This document shows, in pieces, positions 53,617-62,919 of a stretch of DNA of 64,000 nt; position 1 is the stretch's first letter, and each line of letters starts with the position of its first letter. Source of the stretch: JANNNF01 sp963772935 (lineage in GTDB: Bacteria > Pseudomonadota > Alphaproteobacteria > Rhodobacterales > Rhodobacteraceae); assembly GCA_963772935.1 (NCBI GenBank), contig CAVYZK010000009.1:930001-994000 (forward strand), read 5' to 3'. Position numbers and translations under genes: made by a program. The notes under the pieces were generated by a model. That model saw only the letters and a list, made by a program, of their open reading frames with translations. It was not told the origin of the DNA and ran no database searches.

Positions 53617-54798
53617 ATGGATCAGACCGCCCTCCCCCTGCCCGCCACCCGTGCTGCGGGCCTTGCCCGTCTGGACGCGTTCCTGCCCCGCGCGGGCCAT
53701 GCCTATGCCGCGCACCGTAATGAGGATGCGCCGGGGCACCCCGCCGTGTCGGGACTGTCGCCCTACATACGCCACCGCCTCATCACGGAAGCCGAGGTTC
53801 TGGCCGCCGTTCACGCCCACCACCCCACCGGGGCCGACAAGTTTCTGGCCGAGGTCTGGTGGCGCACCTATTGGAAAGGCTGGCTGGAACTGCGCCCCGG
53901 CATCTGGGCTGACTACATCCAAGGGCTGACAGCGGCGCTGAACCGGGTGTCCGTAGAGGCCGGTTTGCGGGCACAGTGGGACGCTGCCTGCCATGGCACC
54001 ACGGGGATCGACGCGTTTGATCATTGGGCGCAGGAACTGGTCACCACAGGGTACATGCACAACCACGCCCGCATGTGGTTTGCCTCGATCTGGATCTTCA
54101 CCCTGCGTTTGCCGTGGGAACTGGGCGCGGATTTCTTTCTGCGGCATTTGATGGATGGCGATCCGGCCTCGAACACCCTGTCATGGCGATGGGTCGCGGG
54201 GCTGCACACAGCGGGCAAGACCTATCTCGCCCGGCCCGACAACATCGCGCATTATACAGGCGGTCGGTTCCGCCCTGCGGGTCTTGCGACCCACGCCGCC
54301 CCGCTGCCGATGAGGCCGCATCCTGCGCCGCGTCCTGTGCCACTGGGCGATGACCTGCCCGCTGGCCCATCCGCTCTGTTGATCACCGAAGAAGACCTGT
54401 CACCCGAATTTCTGCTCGACCTGGGGCTGACGCCCATCGGCATAGCCGTCCTGACCGCCCCCGATGCCCGCTCTCCCCTCGCCACCGGGGCCGTGGCGCT
54501 GGATTTCACCGCCCGCGCGATCACCGACTGCCTGCAACGTATCAACGCCCCCGACGCCCCCCGCTTTGGCAAAACCGACCTTGCCGCCTTGGCCGATTGG
54601 GCACAGGGCACGGGCGCGCAATCGCTGGTCACGCCCTATGCGCCCGTTGGCCCGATCGCCCGCCTTTTGCGCGATCTGGACCCGCTGTTGCAGGACCGGG
54701 GCATCACCCTGCACCGTGTAATGCGCGACCATGACCGCGCCGCGTGGCCCCATGCCACGGGCGGGTTCTTCAAATTCCGGGAGGCGGTGATGGGCTGA
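53617..54798 (+). CDS. photolyase/cryptochrome-like protein with FAD domain first
   Basis: 393 residues. Residues about 10-235 match the helical FAD-binding domain of photolyases: AVSGLSPYIRHRLITEAEVL, FLAEVWWRTYWKGWLELRP, GYMHNHARMWFASIWIF, DPASNTLSWRWVAGLHTAGK. Residues about 255-393 are alpha/beta with SLVTPYAPVGPIARLLRDLD and HDRAAWPHATGGFFKFR, like the N-terminal antenna domain of photolyases. The usual order is reversed. DNA repair or light sensing is possible but not established. Its last 29 bases overlap the convergent next gene. Confidence 0.8.
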   Translation: MDQTALPLPATRAAGLARLDAFLPRAGHAYAAHRNEDAPGHPAVSGLSPYIRHRLITEAEVLAAVHAHHPTGADKFLAEVWWRTYWKGWLELRPGIWADYIQGLTAALNRVSVEAGLRAQWDAACHGTTGIDAFDHWAQELVTTGYMHNHARMWFASIWIFTLRLPWELGADFFLRHLMDGDPASNTLSWRWVAGLHTAGKTYLARPDNIAHYTGGRFRPAGLATHAAPLPMRPHPAPRPVPLGDDLPAGPSALLITEEDLSPEFLLDLGLTPIGIAVLTAPDARSPLATGAVALDFTARAITDCLQRINAPDAPRFGKTDLAALADWAQGTGAQSLVTPYAPVGPIARLLRDLDPLLQDRGITLHRVMRDHDRAAWPHATGGFFKFREAVMG

Positions 54799-55399
54799 AC
54801 ACCCGCCGCGCCAGCAACACCCGGCTGAATGCGGTCACACAGCACAGTGCCCCGAACACCCAAGCCAGCGGCGCAAACCACGCAGGCCACAGGCACAACA
54901 GTACGAAGAACAGGATGGTCTCTGTCCCCTCCAACAGCCCCGCCGTGTAGTACAGCGACTTTTCGCCCTGCACCTTCGTCTCCATCCCCCGCTTGGCGGC
55001 CAGAATGGCAAAGCCCAGAAACGTGGTGCCATTGACATAAAACGTCGCAAGCAAAAACGCCCCCGCCACGCCGTTGGCCGCAGGGTCGCGGATCACGAAG
55101 GCAAGCGGCACCGCGCCATAGACCAGAAAATCACAAGCGATATCCAGATAGCCGCCAAAGTCGGTCTTCTGCGTCGCCCGCGCCACCGCGCCATCAAGGC
55201 CGTCCGCCACCCGCCCCGCCAGCAGCGGCAACAACGCGACCCACCCCGCCACACCAAGCGCAATCAGAACCGCCGCCAACACCCCCAACCCGAAGCCCGC
55301 CAGCGTCATGCCATTGGCGGTGGCCCCCTTTGCCGCAAGCCAGACCCCCGCCCGGTTCAGCGGCCCGTCGATCTGCCCCCGCATGATCCCGTCCAGCAT
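54770..55399 (-). CDS. CDP-alcohol phosphatidyltransferase family protein
   Basis: 209 residues with about six helices. The active-site motif D-G-x2-A-R-x8-G-x3-D-x3-D reads DGAVARATQKTDFGGYLDIACD. It joins a CDP-diacylglycerol or similar donor to an alcohol. The exact alcohol is not predictable; FAD/photolyase-type neighbours in other genomes do not help. AGGAAGG lies upstream of ATG 55399. Confidence 0.88.
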   Translation of the reverse strand: MLDGIMRGQIDGPLNRAGVWLAAKGATANGMTLAGFGLGVLAAVLIALGVAGWVALLPLLAGRVADGLDGAVARATQKTDFGGYLDIACDFLVYGAVPLAFVIRDPAANGVAGAFLLATFYVNGTTFLGFAILAAKRGMETKVQGEKSLYYTAGLLEGTETILFFVLLCLWPAWFAPLAWVFGALCCVTAFSRVLLARRVFSPSPPPGI

Positions 55400-55542
55400 C
55401 GGCCTTCCTCCCAGATGTGCTTGAAATGTGCGTCACTTTGCTGTGGGGCCTGCGATGTTTATGTTGCGTGCAGGCCCCTCCCCTCTCTATCCCATTGCAA
55501 CACAGGCGCAAACGGCCGATCCAAACCACAGGGACCACCACC

Positions 55543-56757
55543 ATGAACAGACGCGACTTCGGCCTTCTTTCCTTTGCCGCCATGGCCGCTGGCAGCATCG
55601 CCCGCCCCGCGCTTGCCGCCGATTGGGACGCCACCTTGGCCGCAGCCAAAGGCCAGACCGTCTATTGGCACGCCTGGGGAGGTGATCCCAAGATCAACGA
55701 TTTCATCGCCTTCATCGGCGCGCAGGCCAAAGAGCGTTACGACGTGACGCTGGAGCATGTGAAGCTGGCCGATACCGGCGATGCCGTGGCCGCCGTGCTG
55801 GCCGAGAAAGAGGCGGGCAAGACCACGGGTGGCGCGGTTGACATGATCTGGATCAACGGCGCGAACTTTGCCGCGATGAAGGCGCAAGGGTTGCTGCACG
55901 GGCCGTTTGCCACTGCGTTGCCGAACTGGGCACTGGTCGATGTGGCGGGCAAGCCTGCGGTTGTCACCGACTTTACCCTGCCGACCGACGGCTACGAATC
56001 CCCTTGGGCGATGGCGCAACTGGTGTTCGAACATGACTCTGCCCGCCTGCCGACCCCGCCCAAATCCATGGACGAACTGGCAACCTTTGTGGCGGAAAAT
56101 CCGGGCCGCTTCACCTATCCGCAGCCGCCCGATTATCTGGGCACCACCTTTCTGAAACAGGCGCTGTACGGCGTGATCGCCGACCCGGCCTTGCTGCAAG
56201 CCCCGGTCGATCGCCGCCACCTATGACGGACGTCACCGCCCCGCTGTGGACCCTGCTGGACGCCATGCACCCCGACCTGTGGCGCGCGGGCAAGGCGTTT
56301 CCACCGAACGAACCCGCCTTGGGCCAGTTGCTGGCGGACGCCGAGATTGACATCTCCTTCGCCTTCAACCCGGGCCGCGCCAGCGCCGAGATTGCCGCCG
56401 GCAACCTGCCCGATACCGTGCGCACCTTCGTGCTGAACGGCGGCACCATCGGCAACGCGTCTTTCGTGGCGATCCCCTTCAACTCCTCCGTCACCGCCGG
56501 GGCCGAGGTGATTGCCAACCTGATCCTCGACCCCGCCGTGCAGGCCCGCGCCCAAGACCCCGCCGTGCTGGGCTTTCTGACCGTGCTGGATGTGGCCGCC
56601 CTGCCCGCCGAGGATGCCGCCCGCTTTGCCGCCCTCGATCTGGGCGTCGCCACCCTGTCGCCTGCTGACCTTGGGCCAGCCCTGCTGGAACCCCACGCAA
56701 GCTGGGCCACGGCGCTTGTCCGACGATTGGGTCAAACGCTACGGCGTGGCGCAATGA
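55543..56757 (+). pseudogene. YnjB-like ABC substrate-binding protein, two compensating frameshifts
   Basis: About 405 codons. The N-terminus MNRRDFGLLSFAAMAAGSIA has a twin-arginine type export signal. Then AADWDATLAAAKGQTVYWHA, GGAVDMIWINGANFAAMK and GYESPWAMAQLVFEHD follow, as in YnjB. The frame slips near 56205-56225 (after LLQAPVD) and continues with TAPLWTLLDAMHPDLWRAGK. It returns near 56700-56715 to end LSDDWVKRYGVAQ at TGA 56755-56757. Both slips flank conserved sequence. The permease start overlaps this stop. Substrate unknown, thiamine-like or metal suggested for relatives. Confidence 0.82.
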
Positions 56758-58435
56758 TCCATGCGCGGGGCGGCCTGCTGCGGTTCGCCCCGCATGTGAC
56801 CCTCACCCTGATGGCGGGGCCGGTGCTGGCCGGGTTGGTCGGCACGCTGATCCCGGCGCTTGGGTTGATGGGGGGGGCGCCCTTTGCCACCCTGATGGCG
56901 TGGCCGGGCATCTTTGGGGCGGCAATGCTGTCGCTGACCACCGGGCTTGCCTCGACCGCCCTGTCGCTGGCCATGGTGCTGCTGATCTTGCCGCCTTGCA
57001 GGGCACCGCCACATTGCGCGTCGTGCTGCGCCTGCTGTCGCCCCTGCTGTCGGTCCCTCATGCAGCAGCGGCCTTGGGGCTGGCGTTCCTGATCTCGCCC
57101 TCTGGCTGGATTGCCCGCGCCCTCAGCCCTTGGGCCACGGGCTGGACCCAACCGCCCGATCTGCTGATCCTGAACGACCCCGCAGGCCTTGCCCTGATCG
57201 CGGGCCTTGTCGCCAAAGAGGTGCCGTTCCTGCTGCTGATGGCCCTTGCCGCCCTGCCCCAGACTGACGCGCCACGCAAGATGCTGCTGGCGCAGACCTT
57301 GGGCCGGGGTCAGGTGATGGGCTTTCTCTGCGTGGTTCTGCCAGTGCTGTACGGCCAGTTGCGCCTGCCGGTCTATGCCGTGCTGGCCTATGCGATGACG
57401 GCGGTGGATATGGCGCTGATCCTTGGGCCATCGCTGCCGCCCACCTTGTCGGTGCAGGTGGTGGACTGGATGATGGACCCCAGCCTTGCACAGCGGACCA
57501 CGGCAGCGGCAGGGGCGGTGCTGCAACTTGCGCTGGTGGTGGGGGCTGTGGCGCTGTGGTGCTGCATGGAACGCCTGACCCGCCTCGCCCTGCGCCGGGT
57601 GGCCGAGGCCGGGTGGCGCGGCCTGTTCCTTGATGCCGCAATGCGCCCGCTTGCCATCATGGCGGCGGGGCTGGTGACGGCGGCGCTGATGGTGGGCTTG
57701 GCTGGGTTGGCGCTGTGGTCGCTGGCGGGGCTGTGGACCTTTCCCGATGCCCTGCCCGCCAGCCTGACCTTGCAGACATGGATGCGCGCCAGCGACGGGC
57801 TGTGGGCAACTGCCGGTGTGACGCTGACCCTTGCGGCCTTGGCAACCGGGATCGCCTTGGCCTTGGTGCTGGCCTGTCTGGAGGCTGAACATCGCTATGG
57901 TCTGACCCCCACCAGCCGCGCGCTGTGGCTGCTGTACCTGCCGCTCGTGATACCACAGGTGGCATTTCTGCCGGGGTTGCAAGGGTTTGCTCTGATGCTG
58001 GGATTGGACGGATCACTGCTGGCGGTGGCTGCGGCGCATCTGGTCTTCGTGCTGCCCTATGTGTTTCTGTCGCTGTCCCCGGCATGGCGCGCGTGGGATG
58101 TGCGGGTGGCCACGGCGGGGGCAAGTCTTGGGGCCAATGACACCCGGATCCTGTGGCATCTGCGCCTGCCGATGCTGTTGCGCGCGATCCTGACGGCGGC
58201 AGCGGTTGGCGTCGCGGTATCGGTCGGGCAGTACCTGCCCACCCTGCTGATCGGCGGCGGGCGGGTGGAGACATTGACGACCGAGGCTGTCGCCCTGTCC
58301 TCGGGCGGCAATCGTCGGCTGATCGGGGCCACCGCCCTCTTGCAGATGGTGCTGCCCGCCGTGGTATTCGCCTTGGCCGTGCTGATCCCCGGGCTGGCCT
58401 TCCGCCACCGGCGCGGCATGGGGGTGGCCACATGA
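56754..58435 (+). pseudogene. YnjC-like ABC permease, one frameshift
   Basis: About 560 codons encoding two fused permease domains, MIHARGGLLRFAPHVTLTLM. First frame to LSLAMVLLIL near 56990, then the second frame from LAALQGTATLRVVLRLLSPL on, with LGLAFLISPSGW, coupling loops LGRGQVMGFLCVVLPVLYGQ and GANDTRILWHLRLPMLLRAI, and SSGGNRRLIGATALLQMVLP at the end. ATGA overlaps join it to both neighbours. Membrane channel of the YnjBCD-type transporter. Confidence 0.85.
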
Positions 58436-59073
58436 CCGGGCTGCATCTGTCGCTCACCGTTCGCCATGGGCCTGACACCATTGTTAGCCTGAACACCACC
58501 GTCGCCCCGGGCGAGGTGCTGACCATCATGGGCCCGTCCGGGTCGGGCAAATCCACCCTGTTGGCCGCAATTATCGGCACCCTGCAACCTGCCTTCACCC
58601 TGCAGGGCCACATTCTGCTGAACGGGCGCGACGTAAGCCACCTGCCGACCCGCGCCCGCCGTATTGGTTTGCTGTTTCAGGATGATATCCTGTTTCCCCA
58701 CCTGTCGGTCGCAGGCAACCTCGCCTTCGCCCTGCCACCTGACCTGCGGCCCCGCGCCGCCCGCATGGTCCGCGTCGAACAGGCGCTGGAGGAGGCAGGC
58801 CTCGCGGGCTTCGGCCCCCGCGACCCCGCCACCTTGTCAGGCGGGCAGCGCGCGCGAGTGGCCCTGATGCGCACCCTGCTGGCCGCCCCTGCGGCCCTGC
58901 TGCTGGACGAGCCGTTCTCGCGCCTCGACGCCACCCTGCGCGACCAGATCCGCCGTTTCGTGCTGGAAACGGCGCGCGCCAAGGGCCTGCCGGTGATCCT
59001 GGTGACCCATGATGCCAGCGACGCTGCCGCTGCCGGGGGCCGGGTTCTGTCGCCAATGGGCCAACCGCTGTGA
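58432..59073 (+). CDS. YnjD-like ABC transporter ATP-binding protein
   Basis: 213 residues. Walker A GPSGSGKST, Q-loop LLFQDDILFPHL, signature LSGGQRAR, Walker B ALLLDEPFSRLDATL and switch ILVTHDASDAAA. Short ATPase without a C-terminal regulatory domain, like YnjD. ATG overlaps the permease stop. Last gene of the operon, followed by a strong hairpin. Confidence 0.92.
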   Translation: MTGLHLSLTVRHGPDTIVSLNTTVAPGEVLTIMGPSGSGKSTLLAAIIGTLQPAFTLQGHILLNGRDVSHLPTRARRIGLLFQDDILFPHLSVAGNLAFALPPDLRPRAARMVRVEQALEEAGLAGFGPRDPATLSGGQRARVALMRTLLAAPAALLLDEPFSRLDATLRDQIRRFVLETARAKGLPVILVTHDASDAAAAGGRVLSPMGQPL

Positions 59074-59114
59074 CAGCCTCTCCCGCCAACGGCGGGCGAG
59101 GTGCAGCGTCAGGC

Positions 59115-59157
59115 GGGTCATCCCCCGGGCGATTTTTCATCGTCCGGGGGATGACCC
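59115..59157. terminator. bidirectional terminator hairpin
   Basis: GGGTCATCCCCCGG (59115-59128) pairs with CCGGGGGATGACCC (59144-59157) exactly, with a further GCGAT/ATCGT inner stem around a TTTTC loop. Lies between the convergent ATPase and histidine kinase genes. Confidence 0.85.
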
Positions 59158-59173
59158 GTCACCCTTCCGACAG

Positions 59174-60490
59174 TCACCGCGCCAACACCAGTTCCGCGCG
59201 CAAACCGCCCATGGCAGCCTCACCCAACCGCAACGCGCCGCCGTGGCTGCGCGCAATGTCCACCGCGATCGACAGGCCCAGCCCTACGCCGCCGCCCCGG
59301 TTCGGGTCACGCGCGCCGTCCAGCCGGGTGAAGGGGCGCAGGGCCTCCTCGCGCTGATCCTTCGGGATGCCCGGCCCGTCATCCTCGACCACAAACCGCA
59401 CGGTCCCTGCATCGACCACCACCGACACCTCGACCTTCGTGCCAAACCGTACCGCATTGCCGATCAGGTTTTCCAACGCCCGCAGCACCGCTTGCGGGCG
59501 CATCACCGCCAGCCCCTCGCCTTGACCCGGCACCAGCCGCACCGGATGCCCCAGCCGCAGCGCCTGATCGACCGCCGTCTGTGCCAGATCGAACGGGTCC
59601 GTCGGCTCCGACCCCTCCATCGCATCCCCCCGCGCAAAGGACAGGAATTCATCGACCAGCCGCTGCATCTCATCCACATCGGCGATCAGGGCAGCGGTGT
59701 CTTCGTCCTCGGGCAGCATCGACAGGCCCAGCTTCATCCGCGTCAGGGGCGTGCGCAGATCATGGCTGACCCCCGACAGCATCAGCGTGCGCTGTTCGAT
59801 CTGGCGTTCGATCCGGGCGCGCATGTCCAGAAAGGCCGCCCCCGCCGCACGCACCTGCAACGCCCCCCGGGGGCGGTATTTCACATGCTGGCCCTTGCCG
59901 AACGCCGCCGCCGCATCGGCAAGCTTGGTGATCGGCCGCAACTGGTTGCGCAAGAACACATAGGCAATGATCGTCATCAGGATCGAGGTCAGGATCATCA
60001 GAACCAGCAACTGATGCGGGTTTGATGCCGCCATCCGGCCCCGGCTGACCTGCACCAAAGCCTCTCCCTTGGCCGTGGCAATCCGCATCCTGACCATGCC
60101 ATCATTGGCAATCACATCCGTTGCAAGCAGGCCCGACAAACTGTCCTGCAAGGTCTGCTGCATCACCGCGCCCGACAAATCCAGCGTATCGCGCGCGTCA
60201 ACCACAGGCGCATCCGCCGGGGCTGGCAGGGCAAACCGCATCTCCAGCGCCGGGGCCAGCACCGCCAGCCGCGCCTGCGCCTCGGCCACATCCCGGGCCG
60301 AGGCCACCGCCTGCAACATCAGGCGCAGCTCGATCACCACGCCGCCAGTCAACTGCTGGGTCACCCGGTCAAAATGGCGCTGAATAAACGCGGTGGACAC
60401 CACCAGCTGAATCGTGACGATTGGTACGATCAGGATAAGCGCCGCCCGGCTGTAAAGCCCACGCGGTAAAAGGGACCGGAGTTTTGCCAT
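59174..60490 (-). CDS. EnvZ-like sensor histidine kinase
   Basis: 438 residues. Two membrane helices (about 18-38 and 160-180) enclose a periplasmic sensor region. A HAMP-like segment (NQLRPITKLADAAAAFGKGQ) and HisKA with GVSHDLRTPLTRMK (His243) follow, then N-box LENLIGNAVRFG, G1 DDGPGIP and G2 GVGLGLSIAVDI. Its cognate OmpR-type regulator is not adjacent here, so it is an orphan in this window. Divergent from the MBL gene with 48 bases between. Confidence 0.92.
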   Translation of the reverse strand: MAKLRSLLPRGLYSRAALILIVPIVTIQLVVSTAFIQRHFDRVTQQLTGGVVIELRLMLQAVASARDVAEAQARLAVLAPALEMRFALPAPADAPVVDARDTLDLSGAVMQQTLQDSLSGLLATDVIANDGMVRMRIATAKGEALVQVSRGRMAASNPHQLLVLMILTSILMTIIAYVFLRNQLRPITKLADAAAAFGKGQHVKYRPRGALQVRAAGAAFLDMRARIERQIEQRTLMLSGVSHDLRTPLTRMKLGLSMLPEDEDTAALIADVDEMQRLVDEFLSFARGDAMEGSEPTDPFDLAQTAVDQALRLGHPVRLVPGQGEGLAVMRPQAVLRALENLIGNAVRFGTKVEVSVVVDAGTVRFVVEDDGPGIPKDQREEALRPFTRLDGARDPNRGGGVGLGLSIAVDIARSHGGALRLGEAAMGGLRAELVLAR

Positions 60491-60538
60491 GCCCCCAAGC
60501 TACAGCCCGGACGCCCCGATGAAAAGGGAGGACACCGG

Positions 60539-61513
60539 ATGGTGACCCACCCTGCATCATCTGGCGGCGAGCCTGCGCCGACACCCGCCCCAGTGGCTGG
60601 CAAGGACGCCGATCTTACCCCGGGCATTGCCGTTGATCTGGCCCCGATGATCCGCCGGATTGTGGCCCCCAACCCCTCGCCTCTTACCGGCCCCGGCACC
60701 AACACGTATCTTGTGGGTCGGGGCGCGGGCCTTGCACTGATCGACCCCGGCCCCGCCCTGCCCGCGCATCAGTCGGCCATCCTCGCGGCCCTGCGCCCCG
60801 GCGAGGCGATCCGCCATATCCTGGTCACCCACGCCCACCGCGACCATTCCGCCCTTGCTCCTGCCATGGCCCAAGCGACCGGGGCGCGCGTGCTGGCATA
60901 CGGCGACGCGCTGTCTGGCCGTAGTGACGTGATGCAGCGCCTTGTCGCCTCTGGCCTGACGGGGGGTGGCGAGGGCGCGGACACCGGCTTTCAGCCCGAT
61001 ATCCTTCTGCAAGACGGCGAGCGGGTGACCGGCGATGGCTGGGTCCTGACCGCCCTGCACACCCCCGGCCATATGGGCGGGCACCTGTGCCTTGCGCTTG
61101 GCGATGTGCTGTTTTCCGGCGACCACGTCATGGGCTGGTCGTCCACGCTGGTGTCGCCGCCCGATGGCGATATGGGAGCCTATATGGCGTCGCTCGCCCG
61201 TCTGGCACAGCAGGCATGGAGCCAGTTTTTGCCCGGCCATGGGGCCGCCATCACCGACCCCGCCGCGCGCATGGCCGCGCTGAAGGACCACCGACTGGCC
61301 CGTGAAGCCGCCATTCTGGCCGCCCTCGCACTGGCCCCGCTGACCCCCGCCGCCCTGACCGCCCGCATCTACACCGACACCCCCGCCCCCCTGCTGCCCG
61401 CCGCACAGCGCAATGTGTTGGCCCATCTTGTTGATCTTGCAGCACGAAACCTGATCACCGCTGCCCCAGCCCTGACAGCGGATGCAATCTTCACTCTGAC
61501 GCCACAGGATTAG
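60539..61513 (+). CDS. MBL-fold metallo-hydrolase, LACTB2-like
   Basis: 324 residues. Metal-binding THAHRDHSAL (near residue 98), ALHTPGHMGGHLCL, FSGDHVMGW and LPGHGAAI, then a C-terminal winged-helix-like domain with TPAALTARIY and AHLVDLAARNLI, as in LACTB2-type RNases/hydrolases. GGGAGG sits 7 bases before the ATG at 60539. Substrate not predictable; the family includes ssRNA endonucleases. Confidence 0.85.
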   Translation: MVTHPASSGGEPAPTPAPVAGKDADLTPGIAVDLAPMIRRIVAPNPSPLTGPGTNTYLVGRGAGLALIDPGPALPAHQSAILAALRPGEAIRHILVTHAHRDHSALAPAMAQATGARVLAYGDALSGRSDVMQRLVASGLTGGGEGADTGFQPDILLQDGERVTGDGWVLTALHTPGHMGGHLCLALGDVLFSGDHVMGWSSTLVSPPDGDMGAYMASLARLAQQAWSQFLPGHGAAITDPAARMAALKDHRLAREAAILAALALAPLTPAALTARIYTDTPAPLLPAAQRNVLAHLVDLAARNLITAAPALTADAIFTLTPQD

Positions 61514-61571
61514 CCTTTTTCCCGTTTTGCCCCTTTACGCCCCCAAACACCCTTGCTATAGACCCCTCAGT

Positions 61572-61646
61572 TCCGGCGTAGCTCAGCGGCAGAGCAGTTG
61601 ACTGTTAATCAATTGGTCGTAGGTTCGATCCCTACCGCCGGAGCCA
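61572..61646 (+). tRNA. tRNA-Asn (anticodon GTT)
   Basis: Acceptor TCCGGCG with CGCCGGA, D-arm GCTCAGCGGCAGAGC, anticodon arm GTTGA-CTGTTAA-TCAAT with GTT, T-arm GTAGGTTCGATCCCTAC, encoded CCA at 61644-61646. Reads AAC/AAT. The 3' end borders a stretch with mobile-element remains. Confidence 0.96.
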
Positions 61647-61657
61647 AAAATCTCTAA

Positions 61658-61707
61658 AAAAACAGCTACTTACCGAAGGTCTAAAGACCTCGGTGAGTGC
61701 TGTTTTT
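61658..61707 (+). terminator. terminator after tRNA-Asn
   Basis: AAAAACAGC (61658-61666) pairs with GCTGTTTTT (61699-61707), with an inner ACCGAAGGTC/GACCTCGGT stem and TAAA loop. Strong stem with a T-run. Confidence 0.85.
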
Positions 61708-61880
61708 GGGGGGCATAAGCCCACCAATAGCAGCGACGGCCCCTCACCCAAGCCGAACAGCAAAGCGCCCCACACCGAGAGGTGCAGGGCGCTGCGCTAG
61801 CGGGGCATGGGCTTCCCTAGCGCTGAGACCGTTCGATTATCGTCCGACGGTTCCCTTAGGACGCTCGGGGGTTGCCATCA
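61708..61880. other. intergenic region with two hairpins
   Basis: 173 bases. GCGCCC...CACC-GAGA-GGTG...GGGCGC and then GCGCTAG...CTAGCGC can each form a stem. They may end transcription of the minus-strand zinc-finger gene. No gene seen. Confidence 0.45.
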
Positions 61881-62276
61881 TTACCCGAGATTTGCGGTGC
61901 TGGCCCCCTTGCATCCGTCGCAGATGCGAACGGCCAACACGTCAACGCTGAAGAATGGCTTCGCGCACTTGAGGCAGGTGCGCCAGCCGACATGCCGAAC
62001 CACGCGCGGCGGGTGAAAGTCGGTATCCAGCACGGGTTCGCGCCGCTTCCCGCCATCCCAAGTCCATGCCTTCGGTTCGCTGAAACCTTGCGAGGTTGAG
62101 GCAGACGCCATGACAGGCGCACGCGGCACCCGAACGGTCTTCCGTGCCTTGGGCAGGTTCGGTGATCGCCACATGCGGTCGCACTCGACACAACGGTTGC
62201 ACTTGACGCAGCGCTCAGCGACATGGCCGTGATTGCAGGGTTCGCCCGTGAAGAACCGGACCAGCCCGCGCCGCAC
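61881..62276 (-). CDS. phage-type zinc-finger protein
   Basis: 131 residues from GTG 62276. Two metal-binding parts: FFTGEPCNHGHVAERCVKCN with RCVECDR at the N-terminus, a pattern frequent in phage and mobile-element proteins near HNH enzymes, and RTCLKCAKPFFSVDV...RICDGCK at the C-terminus. A basic middle (KARKTVRVPRAPV). Most likely cargo or remnant of an element inserted next to tRNA-Asn. Its start overlaps the truncated esterase fragment on the other strand. Confidence 0.65.
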   Translation of the reverse strand: MRRGLVRFFTGEPCNHGHVAERCVKCNRCVECDRMWRSPNLPKARKTVRVPRAPVMASASTSQGFSEPKAWTWDGGKRREPVLDTDFHPPRVVRHVGWRTCLKCAKPFFSVDVLAVRICDGCKGASTANLG

Positions 62277-62919
62277 GTTGCAGCAGGGGTTTGGTGCGGT
62301 GGCATTAGCGTCGCCCGAAGATCAGGCCAAGCACCCGTCTTTTGTGCTCGCGCCGCAGTTTCCCGTGCCGCTGGCCAATGATGCGTCGCAAACCTCGGTC
62401 TATGTGGATATTCTACCCCGGTTGATCGACCGGATCGCGCAGAACTACGCGGTTGACCGCAACCGCCTTTACGCGACTGGCCAGTCAGGCGGCTGCATGA
62501 CCAGCCTCGCCCTCGGGATCGCACAGCCAGACCTGTTTGCCGCCACGCTCTGTGTTGCCGGGCAATGGGACGCCGCCGCCGTCGCACCGTTGGCGGATGA
62601 CAGGCTTTGGGTGATCGTGTCCGAGGATGATACCAAGGCGTTTCCGGGTATGACCGCGATCATGGAGGTGCTGGGTGCCAATGGCGCGCACATCACCCGG
62701 GGCAGTCTGGATGCCAAGGCATCAGCGGATGATCAGGCGGCAGCGGTGGCGGCGATCCGCGCCAATGGGGTGGGCCGCAACGTATTCTTCACAACCTTTG
62801 CTGCGGGCAGTGTTCTGGACGCAGACGGTGCCGCGAAAGGGGCCGGGCATATGAACACCTGGTACTATGCCTATGACATCCCTGCCCTGCGCGACTGGCT
62901 TTTCGAACAAAGCCGCTGA
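62233..62919 (+). pseudogene. 5'-truncated alpha/beta-hydrolase (PHB depolymerase/esterase-like)
   Basis: From about 62299 the frame encodes AVALASPEDQAKHPSFVLAP, VDRNRLYATGQSGGCM (GxSxG nucleophile Ser), FAATLCVAGQWD and NTWYYAYDIPALRDWLFEQ, the C-terminal two thirds of an esterase family. The region before it (62233-62298) overlaps the zinc-finger gene and does not look like the missing N-terminus. The gene was probably cut by the insertion next to tRNA-Asn. The catalytic His near AGHMNTW remains, but the protein is unlikely to fold alone. Confidence 0.7.

Noticed and set aside
53461..54147. N-terminal extension of ClpP by about 230 residues
   Set aside because: Overlaps the photolyase-like gene in antisense and is absent from ClpP proteins.
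55400..55542. TPP riboswitch in front of the YnjB-like gene
   Set aside because: No CTGAGA or ACCTGATC core elements are present.
56732..57982. 416-codon minus-strand frame opposite the YnjC-like permease
   Set aside because: Gln/Arg/Gly-rich translation typical of antisense frames; the permease is real.
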